In this document: positions 32,262-41,280 of the stretch, piece after piece
Position numbering within the stretch: the first letter of the stretch is position 1
Layout: the number at the start of each line of letters is the position of its first letter
Assembly: GCF_003122365.1 (NCBI RefSeq)
Contig: NZ_CP029254.1
Span: forward strand, 4,427,501 to 4,491,500
Direction of reading: 5' to 3'
DNA length: 64,000 nucleotides
Source: Streptomyces spongiicola
GTDB lineage: Bacteria; Actinomycetota; Actinomycetes; Streptomycetales; Streptomycetaceae
Made by a program: the position numbers and the translations under genes
The notes under the pieces: generated by a model
What the model was told of the DNA's origin: nothing
Databases searched by the model: none
Seen by the model: only the letters and a program-made list of their open reading frames with translations

Positions 32262-32822
32262 CTAGGTCAAGGCTCGCAGTGCCGCTACCGACGCCACCAG
32301 GCCTTCTCGCTCCAGTGAATCGATCACGTCCGCGACCACTGCGTTCGGCGGGCTTTCCCAGGAGTCCGCTATCTGCGTAAGCACTCCGTACACCAGCCGG
32401 GGGGAGAGGTCGACCTGAGCCTCGATGAAGGCGTCTGGATGGACGGCCTGTACATCCCACACGGACAGCTTGTCGGTGGGGAAGTCCTTCAGGTTGGATG
32501 TGACGATCACCTGCGCTTTTGCCTTGATGGCAGCGGCCAGGACGTGCCGGTCGTCGGGATCCGGCAGTTCGAGTATGTCGATCAGCGGTTCGTGCCCCTT
32601 GACCAGCACATCCCGGATCGCCCCTGACATCAGCTCCCGCGTACGATCTAATTTCTTCGGATCCAGGTCAGGCCGATTCTTGCTCAGATTGCGGAAGGTC
32701 TCATCGAGGATCTGGTCCGTCCACTTCGCCTGTACAAGCCCTGCCTGCGCTACGCGGATGAGTACGTCACGCAAGGTGCTCGGATACAGGACGTTGGCGT
32801 CGTAGACGGCGACGAAAGCCAT
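32262..32822 (-). CDS. PIN-domain toxin (VapC-like ribonuclease)
   Basis: 186 residues. PIN signature acidic residues: VAVYDANVLYP (first Asp), ILDETFRNL (Glu), and LPDPDDRHVLAAAIKAKAQV followed by IVTSNLKDF (Asp pair). Metal-dependent RNase toxins of this type usually cut tRNA or mRNA and are held by a partner encoded just upstream. Here the partner ends 3 bp before this start. The whole pair sits in the element remnant, where it would stabilise it by addiction. Confidence 0.88.
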   Translation of the reverse strand: MAFVAVYDANVLYPSTLRDVLIRVAQAGLVQAKWTDQILDETFRNLSKNRPDLDPKKLDRTRELMSGAIRDVLVKGHEPLIDILELPDPDDRHVLAAAIKAKAQVIVTSNLKDFPTDKLSVWDVQAVHPDAFIEAQVDLSPRLVYGVLTQIADSWESPPNAVVADVIDSLEREGLVASVAALRALT

Positions 32823-32825
32823 GGC

Positions 32826-33287
32826 CTAGATCATTCCCATCTCCTGGCCGAGCTGGGTGAGCTCATCAGCCACGCCTCGGCGACGGTGGTCGTCCCTGCG
32901 CTGGTACTCCATCAGAGACGACGCGGTGATTCTGCGGTGCGAGCCAACGGTCCGGAACTCGATCTCTCCGGCATCCAAGAGACCGATGAGGAAAGGACGG
33001 GACACGTTGAGTATGTCGGCTGCTTGCTGAGTGGTGAGCTCGGCGTCGGACGGAACGATGGACACGGCCCGGCCGGCGCCAAGATGCGCCAGGAGCGACG
33101 CGAGGAGCTCTACAGCCTCGCGAGGGAGAGCCAAGGGCTCACGATCGCCTTCATCTTGAACGATGACAGTGATCTGGGAAGCCTCCTGGTGCTCTGCCAG
33201 GTAGGCCCGGACCCGGGTGAGGGCATGGTTTGCAGTCTTCTGCTTGTCGTCCGGGAGTTTCACCGGACGAATATCGATCTTGGTCAT
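32826..33287 (-). CDS. Excisionase-type HTH antitoxin partner of the PIN protein
   Basis: 153 residues from ATG 33287. The C-terminal part ELTTQQAADILNVSRPFLIG with EIEFRTVGSHRRI is a MerR/Xis-like winged HTH, typical of antitoxins paired with large PIN toxins. The N-terminus (MTKIDIRPVKLPDDKQ) is the usual toxin-binding or dimer part. Probably represses its own promoter upstream of 33287. Confidence 0.82.
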   Translation of the reverse strand: MTKIDIRPVKLPDDKQKTANHALTRVRAYLAEHQEASQITVIVQDEGDREPLALPREAVELLASLLAHLGAGRAVSIVPSDAELTTQQAADILNVSRPFLIGLLDAGEIEFRTVGSHRRITASSLMEYQRRDDHRRRGVADELTQLGQEMGMI

Positions 33288-33855
33288 TCGTGCGCCCCTG
33301 GTAGCCGTGGGTGGGCGCCAATAGCCCGCCGTCGTCGGCGCGAGGGTGGGCTGGCGTGACGGTTGCACGCCCCGTCGTTTGTCGTCGGCGCGACGAACGG
33401 GGCCTACGGCCGTCATGGTGGCGGTGGTGGTTCTGGTCTTGGTGGTCAGCGCTGCCTACCTATCGAAGTATCCGCAATATTCGAAACATTCGCAACAGAT
33501 CCTAGAGGCGATTTGCGGCGGTCGGCGCTGTCTGTCCCTCTGACCTGCGGCGAAGCCACACCGGGGGTGTGCGGCGACACAGAGCGCGGCGGAGGCGTGT
33601 CGCGAGGGCCGCTGGTGTAGGCGGGGAGATCGGAAGTCGCCTCCGGCTCCTACACCCATTGCGAGGTCGGCTTCGCCGACGGGCTGCAACACCCCGGGCG
33701 TGGGGTGTTACAGCCCGTCCTTGACCGGACACCCCTCACACCCCGGACAGCTTCTGTCGGGGCTGTCCGGGGTGTTTGTGCAGGTGAGAGTCTTATCCGG
33801 ACGGTCGGACAGGTGGGACACGTCCCGCGAGGCGCCGACAGGCCTCGGGCGTACC
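33288..33855. other. Non-coding spacer with two strong hairpins
   Basis: About 570 bp without a supported gene. Hairpin 1 at 33679-33717 (GGGCTG.AACACCCC / GGGGTGTT.CAGCCC, one mismatch). Hairpin 2 at 33737-33776 with a perfect 14-bp stem (ACACCCCGGACAGC / GCTGTCCGGGGTGT) followed by T-rich sequence, a good terminator. A short AT-rich, partly repeated stretch (attcgaaacattcgc) lies at 33475-33500. Confidence 0.6.
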
Positions 33856-34083
33856 GTGCAACAAGTTCAGCTACTCGCTCTCTTCGACCTCGACAACACA
33901 CTGAGCGACCGGCAGGGCGCATCGGAGGAGTGGGCTCGCGCCTTCAGTGCGAGTCGCAGGCTGGCGTCTGATGCGGAACGCCTGACTGGTGGTGCACTCC
34001 GCGAGAGGGCGTACCCCGCGGACTTCGAGCGGCTCCGGGCCTCCCTCAGCCTGGGGGAGGCTGCAAGTTGCCCGATCTCGTGA
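33856..34083 (+). pseudogene. N-terminal fragment of a HAD-superfamily hydrolase
   Basis: From GTG 33856 the frame reads VQLLALFDLDNTLSDRQGA, the HAD motif I (DxDxT/V) with both aspartates, then about 50 more residues of the cap region before it ends at 34083. HAD hydrolases are usually 200 residues or longer, so this is a 75-residue truncation, probably cut when elements rearranged next to the attachment site. Confidence 0.72.
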
Positions 34084-34223
34084 CGCAGGCCCCGAAGGTC
34101 GCGCAGGGTGCCGACGGTGAACGACCGACGGCCCAATCAAGAGCGCGGGCCTGTCGTGAGTGATGCGCAAACAGGCTGGCGCTGTGTGTCGGAGGTGTGT
34201 CGCGAACAGTGAGAGAGAACGAA

Positions 34224-34263
34224 AGAGGGCGGGAGTCAGTGAGACTGACTCCCGCCCTCTTCT
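34224..34263. terminator. Strong hairpin terminator near the attachment site
   Basis: A perfect 17-bp stem (AGAGGGCGGGAGTCAGT / ACTGACTCCCGCCCTCT) with a 3-nt loop and trailing TCTGT. Confidence 0.85.
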
Positions 34264-34311
34264 GTCGGCATCCCCCTGGTCGGGTACGAAAGTTCGTAGG
34301 CGACCAGGCGA

Positions 34312-34357
34312 GTGCCCCCGGCAGGATTCGAACCTGCGCACACGGCTCCGGAGGCCG
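34312..34357. repeat. attL-type copy of the tRNA-Arg 3' end (46 bp)
   Basis: Identical over 46 bp to 51764-51809, beginning gtgcccccggcaggattcga and ending ctccggaggccg. Only the 3' half of the tRNA is present. Together with the intact tRNA it marks both ends of the AICE. Confidence 0.93.
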
Positions 34358-34396
34358 GATGGGTTACCTGCGTTCTAGCTGGTCAACGCCAAAGGA

Positions 34397-37204
34397 TCAG
34401 TCAGATCTCTGATGTCCGTCCACAGATAGTCCACGGCCGACTCGCTTCCGCGCCCCTGCACCCTTAGCAGTCTGGTATGTGAGCAAGTCTGCGGTCAATT
34501 CTTGATAACGCTGAAATAGAATGGTTTGACGCTCTTGTTCGCTCTGGCAGGGACTGGCAGCACCGAATGCTTTATCCACCAGCGCATCCAAGGAGTCGTG
34601 TGCGGCGAGGAGCGCGGGGTCCATCGAGTCGGCCTTATAGTGCTCAGCAAGTGATTTGGCCGGTGCAAGGTCGCGCGCGGCCAAGACCGATTTGCCAGCC
34701 GCAGCGATTCGACCTCGAAGATCTTGGGAAACAGGTGGCAGAGGGAGCGTATTCCATACAATCGTATTGGTGAAGCTTGGGTCAGATTTCATGCGCGCAC
34801 CTACGGTTCGCTGCCAGGTCAGGAACATCGAAGATGAGATCACGCCGAACAGGTACCCGTCCGGATCTTTCGCGGTGAAGAGCTTAATTGACGCAATAAC
34901 TGTCTCGGGTAGCCTTGCAACAGTTGCGTATCGTCGAGAATCAGAAAAGGTTTGCGGAATCCCAAGATAGGCTCCCAGAGGTTGACGACGCTGTTCGAAT
35001 AGATGCGGCGTCACGGCAGCCTTTCGAGTAGCTACCTTAGGGCTCTCAAGTCGGAGCTTTCGCACTGTTGCCAGTCGTTCAGCAACATTCGCATTCGTTT
35101 GGGTGGCCTCGAGATCGGCATCCACTAGCCAGAGGCACCACCGGTGCTCGTTGTTGATCAGCTCATCGCCACCGAGATAAAGCCGAATGTATGGGCGGAC
35201 GATGGGATCTTGGGAAAGCTCTGCGAACTCATCTTCGTTGAGCGTGAGATGTCCCCAGTCAACGGCTTTTGATCCTGCTGTTACTTCCGGCAGCCCATGA
35301 CCCAGCGGTTTCATGCGTTTCCGAACGAGAACATCTGGCCCATCGGCGAGATACGCATTCACCCCATGAGAAATAGGGATCAGCTCGTGAGTGCGCTTAT
35401 CCGGAGAATACCCGAAAAGCCGCTGCTTGATGGTGCGTTCCTTTGTGAAGCCGACAATGATGCAGTGAACTGCAGCTTTCCCCGAGGCTTCGGATGTCCA
35501 CGGGAAAGTACGATAGGCGAATTTGATCCTCCAGCCCCCGTCGTGTAGCGCGCTGAATACCGAGGGGACCGCCTGGCCCATTGTTACCGAATTCGTACAG
35601 ACGAAGGCCCAGCGGCCTTTCACTCTTCCTAGATGGCTCGCTGCTTTCGTGAACCATCCGGTGACGTAATCCATGTACCCGTCGTAACGACTTCCCCAAG
35701 CAGCCTGGAGATCGTTAGTTTGACTCGAAGATCGCTCCTTCGTTCCTATGAATGGTGGATTGCCGGCGATGATGGTGTTATCGCTAGCAGGAAAAATGTC
35801 ACCCCAATCGAGCCTCAAAGCATTTCCCACGATGATGGTGGCCTGCCGTCTAATGGGGAGCCGATCAGGAGCCCAACCGAGGCGCTCAACTAGCTTGAGA
35901 TCCGATTGGCGGTCCATAAGGAACATGGCGGTTTCGGCGATCTTAGCCGGCCATTCGTCAATCTCGATGCCGTAGAAGCTGTCGAGATTTACCTTGAGGC
36001 CGACATTGGCTAGGAGCATCTGATCATCGCCCGTGATCTCTTGCAGTCGCTCCATGATCCGCAGTTCAAGTTCCCGCAGTTCCCTGTAGGCGATAATGAT
36101 GAAGTTCCCACAACCGCAGGCCGGATCGAGGAACCTTATCTCCCCAAGCCTATTGCGGAGCCTGGTCAAGGCCAACTTTTCGTTTGCTTTTGTCTTGGCG
36201 ACCTCGAAATCGGCACGCAGTTCGTCAAGGAAAAGTGGATTCAGTGTCTTCAGGATGTTTTCTTCGGATGTATAGTGCTCGCCAAGGTTACGGCGAGTCT
36301 TGGCGTCTCGCACTGATTGGAACATCGATCCGAAGATTGCAGGGCTAACTGACGCCCAGTCTCGCTGACATGCCTCGATTACTGCATCTCTGAATTCGGC
36401 CTCTAGTTCCGGGAGGCAGATCCTCTCATTGAAAATCCCGCCGTTGACGTACTTGAAGCCACGGAGGTGATCAGGAACAGTGCCCCGGTCTTTGTCGGCC
36501 GTATCCAGCCATGTGAACAACTCGTTCAACCGGGCAGATAGGTCCGATGCATCGGGCCTCGTATGAGCAACCATGAAATGCTGAAAGAGACCTGCTTCCC
36601 ACATGTCGGTGTCATCGCCGAACATGAGGAACAGTATCCGAGCCAGACTGACGGAGATCTCATGCTCAGGGGTACCGCACGCCTCGAGAGACGCGTACAT
36701 GCGGGCCATCAATTTTGAGGCTTGGCGGGTCTCGTTCTGGGCTTCGACATCGAATGCTTCACGGACTCGTGCTATCAGCCCTGTTGCATCGAGCGGCTGA
36801 CTCCAGTCGATGCGGATTGAGTTGAGGCGGTGCACAAAGTTTGGATTGGGCTGCCCTGCGGTGTATCTGTGTGACGAGAGACGGGTTGTGGTGCTACCCC
36901 CTGCGGTACGACGTACGGGCCAACGCCAAACTTGCTCATCCGCGTCATAAAAGATGGTGAGCCGGTCGACGGACTTCTTGGCGATGAGCTGGTCGAGCTG
37001 CGCCTCCAGCGCAGACCCCGGCCGCTGATCGCATACCCAAACGGAAACGCCCTTGTAGCTGGAGACATTTACGGCTTTTACTGTTTGGCCTTCGTTGGAC
37101 AAGCTGACGGGCTCTCGATGCACCGGCGCGGACCAGTGCAAATCCTGAAGGAACAGCTTGCGGTAGTCGTGCGACTCGATGCGCTCGATCAGGCGGTCAC
37201 TCAT
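34397..37204 (-). CDS. MmeI-like DNA methyltransferase with N-terminal accessory domain
   Basis: 935 residues from ATG 37204, which overlaps the helicase stop (ATGA). Methylase motif I is FLDPACGCGNFI and the catalytic motif is AGNPPFIGTKE, as in MmeI/Eco57I-type N6-adenine methylases. A TRD-like C-terminus reads GVISSSMFLTWQRTVGARMK and SFTNTIVWNTLPLP, closely patterned on the MmeI family. Residues 1-110 (KGVSVWVCDQRPGSALEAQL, RLTIFYDADEQVWRWPVRR) match an N-terminal domain often seen in defence methylases; no clear PD-(D/E)xK nuclease motif is visible there. With the helicase it forms a two-gene restriction-like unit. Lower GC than the chromosome. Confidence 0.88.
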   Translation of the reverse strand: MSDRLIERIESHDYRKLFLQDLHWSAPVHREPVSLSNEGQTVKAVNVSSYKGVSVWVCDQRPGSALEAQLDQLIAKKSVDRLTIFYDADEQVWRWPVRRTAGGSTTTRLSSHRYTAGQPNPNFVHRLNSIRIDWSQPLDATGLIARVREAFDVEAQNETRQASKLMARMYASLEACGTPEHEISVSLARILFLMFGDDTDMWEAGLFQHFMVAHTRPDASDLSARLNELFTWLDTADKDRGTVPDHLRGFKYVNGGIFNERICLPELEAEFRDAVIEACQRDWASVSPAIFGSMFQSVRDAKTRRNLGEHYTSEENILKTLNPLFLDELRADFEVAKTKANEKLALTRLRNRLGEIRFLDPACGCGNFIIIAYRELRELELRIMERLQEITGDDQMLLANVGLKVNLDSFYGIEIDEWPAKIAETAMFLMDRQSDLKLVERLGWAPDRLPIRRQATIIVGNALRLDWGDIFPASDNTIIAGNPPFIGTKERSSSQTNDLQAAWGSRYDGYMDYVTGWFTKAASHLGRVKGRWAFVCTNSVTMGQAVPSVFSALHDGGWRIKFAYRTFPWTSEASGKAAVHCIIVGFTKERTIKQRLFGYSPDKRTHELIPISHGVNAYLADGPDVLVRKRMKPLGHGLPEVTAGSKAVDWGHLTLNEDEFAELSQDPIVRPYIRLYLGGDELINNEHRWCLWLVDADLEATQTNANVAERLATVRKLRLESPKVATRKAAVTPHLFEQRRQPLGAYLGIPQTFSDSRRYATVARLPETVIASIKLFTAKDPDGYLFGVISSSMFLTWQRTVGARMKSDPSFTNTIVWNTLPLPPVSQDLRGRIAAAGKSVLAARDLAPAKSLAEHYKADSMDPALLAAHDSLDALVDKAFGAASPCQSEQERQTILFQRYQELTADLLTYQTAKGAGARKRVGRGLSVDGHQRSD

Positions 37205-40200
37205 ACTGGGCTCACTCCGATCGAGCAAACGATCTTGATGGGGTCGGCTTCGCTGGTCTTGATAACCAGCTTGTCGTCTTCGTGTAGCTGGTTCAGCACC
37301 TCAATGAGGTCGTCGTAGCTATACCGGTTGCGGAGCGCAAGCCGTAGCCGGGCATTAGCATGTTCCGTTAGCGGCCGCTCGTGAAGAGCGTTGAGTGCCT
37401 CACGAGCTTGATCTGTGAAGAGGGTGCCAGTGCTGCCATGTAGCCGCTCCCACACCCGCTTGCGGGTACCCCTGAGGTTCCCCTCAGCCACGGCTTCCGT
37501 CGTCAGTGGACCATGTACCAGTTGCTCGACCCGCTCAAAGTGGTTGTCCAGCGGCTCCCGCGTTGCGGTGTCGGGCTCGGCTGCGAAAACGCTGAGCGCC
37601 TCCAGCGGGGTGACTAGTCGCTCCGTCGTACTTCCGTCCTGGCCCCGAGAGGAGATTGCGAAAGCCTCGACTCCCGACTGGGTATTGATGAAACAGGCGA
37701 CCTGGTCGCCGGCCTCGGCCACCCGTGGAGAGCGGGTGCTGCCGATGTTGTCCTGCGACGTCAGGACCCGCCTGACAATCTCGGGATAACGCTCAGTGGC
37801 GTTGGACCACACTAGGAACGCTTCACTAACGGCATCCGCCTCGCCTTCTTCATCGTCAGTGTCAGACAGCTTGCCGTGATAGAGGTCTTCCAGTATCTCG
37901 ACCTCGCGTTCGGATCCGAAGAACTGCTCGTCGGAGCCGAACGCCTCAGCGCTGTCGGCGAGCCGTTGCTTGATGCGCCGACGCAGATTGATCTGCTGTT
38001 CGACTTTGTCGTGGGTGATCAGGTACACGTACACCTGATCGGAGGCCTGACCGACGCGGTCTACGCGACCTGCGCGCTGAATGATGCGGATGATCGCCCA
38101 GGGCAGGTCGTAGTTGACGACGATGTGGGCGTCCTGAAGGTTTTGTCCCTCGGAGAGCACATCGGTGGCGACTAGAATATCCAGCTCGTCGTCGGGTGAG
38201 ACAGTGGCCGTGGGGTCCTGCTGGTCGTCAGGAAGGGCGTTGGAGCGCGGGGAAAAGCGTTTGGCGATTTCGGCGGGGTTGTCGGTGTTGCCGCTGACAA
38301 GGCCAACTCTCCCGATGCCCGCGTCAGAGAGAGCCTGTGCTACGTAGGCCGCGGTGTCGACGTACTCGCTGAAGACCAGGACCTTCTCGCCTGGGTGGTC
38401 GTTGCGGAGCAGGTCGACGAGGCGGTTCACTTTGGAATCGCGAGTGACGTCCCATGTCCCAAAGCGGGCCAGCAGCCGGTCGATCGTGGCGTTGTCTCGC
38501 TGAAGATCGGCTCGGAGCGCAGGCGTGAATACTGTGGAGTTGATCCACTTCGTGTCCCTGGGCAGAGAGTGAGTCAACTGCTCGTAGCGGCCAGCCATGT
38601 CACCGTGCCGTAGGGCGCCGTCCGACTCGGTCTCAGAACCGGCGTCGAGATCGGTGAAGTGCAGCTGGACGTCAGTGAAAGTGCCGATGGGGAGAGGTAG
38701 TTTCTGGTCAATCGCGTGGATGAACAGCTCGTTACGGGCACGCTGTCGACCGAGGGAGACCATGAACGAGTGCCCTGACGAGGACAGCCGCTTGAAGAGG
38801 CCGGTACGGACGAACCCAACCACGTTGCCGCGACCGGAGCGGATGTCGTCAAGTACTGCCAGATCCTTGTCGGTGTGCCTGACCTTCGGGTTGTCGTACG
38901 CCGCCAGCCGATAGCGGGGCAGTTGCAGCGAGGCTACGGCATCGAGCGTTGCGTCGTCCTCCATCTCGCGGGCCACATCGTCCTCGGCGAAGTCGTGGAC
39001 CAGAGGGCGCGGGACGCGCGTCGGGAAGTGGAACCGCTGTCCGTTGGCGAACTGGAGGTACTCCCGCTCGATCGCGGTTCCGTCGGGTGCCGTGATCGTT
39101 TCCTTCTTGGCAGACCTTTTGACGAACGATCGGGTTCTGCGAACGAGGTGGTCGCTCATGAGCCGCTTCCAGTCCTCGGCCTCGGTCGATTTGCGGAATG
39201 CGGTAAGCGTATTGGTTTTGCCATCAACCTTGGACCGCAGGCCGGGATCCCTCCCAAGCGCAACCGTGGGCTCGATGCCGAGGTCATCGTCATCGTCGAG
39301 GTACAGCCCTATCTGATTGGCGACGTCCTCGAAGGCAAGGTTGAAGGGGGTCGCGGTCAGCAGCAGTACCTTCGCGCCGTTGTCGCGGATGTACTGGTGG
39401 ATTGCCTCGTAGTCGACGCGGGTGTTGTTGCGTAGATTGTGCGACTCGTCGCAAATGACGAGGTTGAACCGTTTCAGCTCGGGGAGTCGCTTCGCGGCCA
39501 TTGAGTAGGGCATGACGCGGCCGTTGACGTCGTACTTCTCCAGGTGCTTGGTCCACATCTCTTCGAGGTTCTTCGGGCAGAGGACGAGAGTGGAGTAGTC
39601 CTCCGCACCTTGCAGCATGAGCGCAGTCGCGATGGCCGTGAGGGTCTTGCCCATGCCCACGACGTCCCCGAGCATCGTGCCGCCCCGGCGGACAATGCGC
39701 CGTGCCAGGGTCCGGACCGCCGTCTCCTGGTAGTCCAGCAACAGATTCTTCATCGACGGCGGCAGTACGTAGCCCATGCCGGCCCGAGCGTCTTGGGACA
39801 GCTCGTGGCAGACCTTGAGGTACACCTCGAACGGGGTGGGCTGGTCGCCAGCCCATGAGGCGGCGATCAGGTCGATGATCTCTGCGGTTATGGTGAGGGA
39901 GAACGGGTCGTCCCACCGGTCGATGAACCAAGTAGCGAGCTTCTGGGTTGCATCCCTATCGGGCACCTCAATGTTGAGTTCGAGGTTGTTGTACAGACCT
40001 GCGCCCGTGAAGTTGGATGATCCGACATAGGCGAACCGCGGGGTGTGCGGGTCGCCAGGCTTGTGAAAGATGTATGTCTTGCCGTGCAGTGGCTTTTCGG
40101 TGAACACCTTCACCTGCACGAACCCGTCCGCCAGTTGCTCACGCAGCGCCTCCAGGGTGGCTCGGCCTCGCTTGGTCGCTAGTCCGCGCATTAGCTGGTT

Positions 40201-40551
40201 GCGTAGGTGCTTCACTAGTTGCGCCTTGCGTGCGTGAGCCGTTTCCATGTCGTGGTATTCGTCGTTGCCCTGAGCGGACTGAACATCTCGCTGCAAAGAT
40301 TCGAGGATCGTCTCCGAGTCACTAGGCGCAACCATGCCTACCAGCAAACGCACTACCGGCCCCTGGGCTGCCGCCGCGCCACTATCAGCTGCAAAGGCGG
40401 CGCGCTTGGCCTCGACGAGCTCTTTGAATGAGTCCCAGCCGCGCATGTCGAAGTAGCCGGTAGCGACATCGACGGTCGTGAAGCTGGACAGTGACTGTCT
40501 GAGCGCCGTCCCCAACTGCAAATCGTCGAGGTTGTCAAAGATTTGAGGCAC
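37201..40551 (-). CDS. SNF2-type helicase with N-terminal phospholipase D nuclease-like domain
   Basis: 1116 residues from GTG 40551, preceded by GGGAG; family members usually begin M-P-x-IFDN as here, and an ATG at 40581 is the alternative. Residues 20-215 form a PLD-like domain (VATGYFDMRGW; HxK at 156-158 in KPLHGKTYIFHK; YVGSSNFTGAGL). SF2/SNF2 motor: Walker A GDVVGMGKTLTAIA (about 295-310), DESH box ICDESHNLRNNT (368-371), TATPFN, and the C-lobe with VFSEYVDTAAYVAQAL, ATDVLSEGQNLQDA and QRAGRVDRVGQ. PLD domains can cut DNA, so this chain may be the effector and motor. It is followed by the methylase with a 4-nt overlap. Confidence 0.9.
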   Translation of the reverse strand: MPQIFDNLDDLQLGTALRQSLSSFTTVDVATGYFDMRGWDSFKELVEAKRAAFAADSGAAAAQGPVVRLLVGMVAPSDSETILESLQRDVQSAQGNDEYHDMETAHARKAQLVKHLRNQLMRGLATKRGRATLEALREQLADGFVQVKVFTEKPLHGKTYIFHKPGDPHTPRFAYVGSSNFTGAGLYNNLELNIEVPDRDATQKLATWFIDRWDDPFSLTITAEIIDLIAASWAGDQPTPFEVYLKVCHELSQDARAGMGYVLPPSMKNLLLDYQETAVRTLARRIVRRGGTMLGDVVGMGKTLTAIATALMLQGAEDYSTLVLCPKNLEEMWTKHLEKYDVNGRVMPYSMAAKRLPELKRFNLVICDESHNLRNNTRVDYEAIHQYIRDNGAKVLLLTATPFNLAFEDVANQIGLYLDDDDDLGIEPTVALGRDPGLRSKVDGKTNTLTAFRKSTEAEDWKRLMSDHLVRRTRSFVKRSAKKETITAPDGTAIEREYLQFANGQRFHFPTRVPRPLVHDFAEDDVAREMEDDATLDAVASLQLPRYRLAAYDNPKVRHTDKDLAVLDDIRSGRGNVVGFVRTGLFKRLSSSGHSFMVSLGRQRARNELFIHAIDQKLPLPIGTFTDVQLHFTDLDAGSETESDGALRHGDMAGRYEQLTHSLPRDTKWINSTVFTPALRADLQRDNATIDRLLARFGTWDVTRDSKVNRLVDLLRNDHPGEKVLVFSEYVDTAAYVAQALSDAGIGRVGLVSGNTDNPAEIAKRFSPRSNALPDDQQDPTATVSPDDELDILVATDVLSEGQNLQDAHIVVNYDLPWAIIRIIQRAGRVDRVGQASDQVYVYLITHDKVEQQINLRRRIKQRLADSAEAFGSDEQFFGSEREVEILEDLYHGKLSDTDDEEGEADAVSEAFLVWSNATERYPEIVRRVLTSQDNIGSTRSPRVAEAGDQVACFINTQSGVEAFAISSRGQDGSTTERLVTPLEALSVFAAEPDTATREPLDNHFERVEQLVHGPLTTEAVAEGNLRGTRKRVWERLHGSTGTLFTDQAREALNALHERPLTEHANARLRLALRNRYSYDDLIEVLNQLHEDDKLVIKTSEADPIKIVCSIGVSPV

Positions 40552-41280
40552 AGAGCTCGCTCCCGGCGACGGTGGCTGCATTGGCGGCGCGCACGAGGCG
40601 CGGAGCTCGATGGTAAGGCCGAGCACCGGCTTGACGTGCCGCATTGGCAGACCTTGAACGCAGAAGGGCGCTGGCTGCTGAGGTCGGCGGAGGGGCTTTG
40701 GCCCGTGTCCTGCCCGGTTTGGGGTCGTGCATGATCAGGGGGCCGTACGCTTGCTGGCAACTCGGGCAGGCTTGTCCCCCTGCCCGCAATGTGTCCGAGT
40801 GGCCCCCTGGTCTTGCTCGACGCGGGTCCCGGATCGGGGAGTGTGGGTAAAGCCGTGGAGCCGTCCGTCCCCACCCCCGGCCTGGTTCTTTTCGCCCCTT
40901 TGTGGGCGCGGGCGGGCGACGACGTGCGGCCCCGGTGGCGTAGACATGGAGGGGCAAGCGCGGCGGCGTCCGGCCGGCGCCGCCGCGCCTTGGCGCGGCA
41001 CCTCTGATCTCCGAGCAGACTGCTACCGCAGTTCAGGAGGTCGGGAATGCAGACGCTCAATGCGTCCAATGTGGTGTTCTCCGAGCGTCCACCTCCCCCG
41101 GGCCTGGGAGTGCTGATGTCCTTGGTATCTGCTGGGGCCACTCGGGCGCATGGCGAGCATGGGACAGGGTCGGTTCCGTGTGGCTGGCCTGCGTGCGGCG
41201 GCTGGGTTGGCCATGAACTGTGCTCGATGACCGGCCCTCGGCAGCGAGCGCAGCGAGCCTTGAACCCGTGAAGAAGGTTG
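40552..41280. other. Intergenic region upstream of the helicase operon
   Basis: About 730 bp with open frames but no recognisable product or ribosome-binding site. It must hold the promoter for the helicase-methylase pair and the end of the DUF1152 transcript. A short direct repeat (gcagcgagc gcagcgag) lies near 41240. I see no RNA gene here. Confidence 0.45.

Larger units (their letters stand above)
32079..34311. mobile_element. Remnant integrative element between two tRNA-Arg attachment copies
   Basis: 2.2 kb bounded by attachment copies at 32038-32078 and 34312-34357. It has no integrase, Rep or Tra gene; it keeps a PIN/HTH toxin-antitoxin pair, several strong hairpins and a truncated HAD gene. 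Most likely an earlier AICE or genomic island that entered the same tRNA and then lost its mobility genes, with a second element stacked beside it. Confidence 0.7.

Noticed and set aside
34397..40551. Naming the helicase-methylase pair as DISARM or BREX
   Set aside because: No drmB, drmC, pglZ, brxC or brxL gene is present, and the helicase has an N-terminal PLD domain not in the standard layouts. Kept as an unnamed two-gene system.
40552..41280. Several short open frames on both strands upstream of the helicase
   Set aside because: None has a ribosome-binding site, conserved pattern or consistent codon use. They overlap one another.
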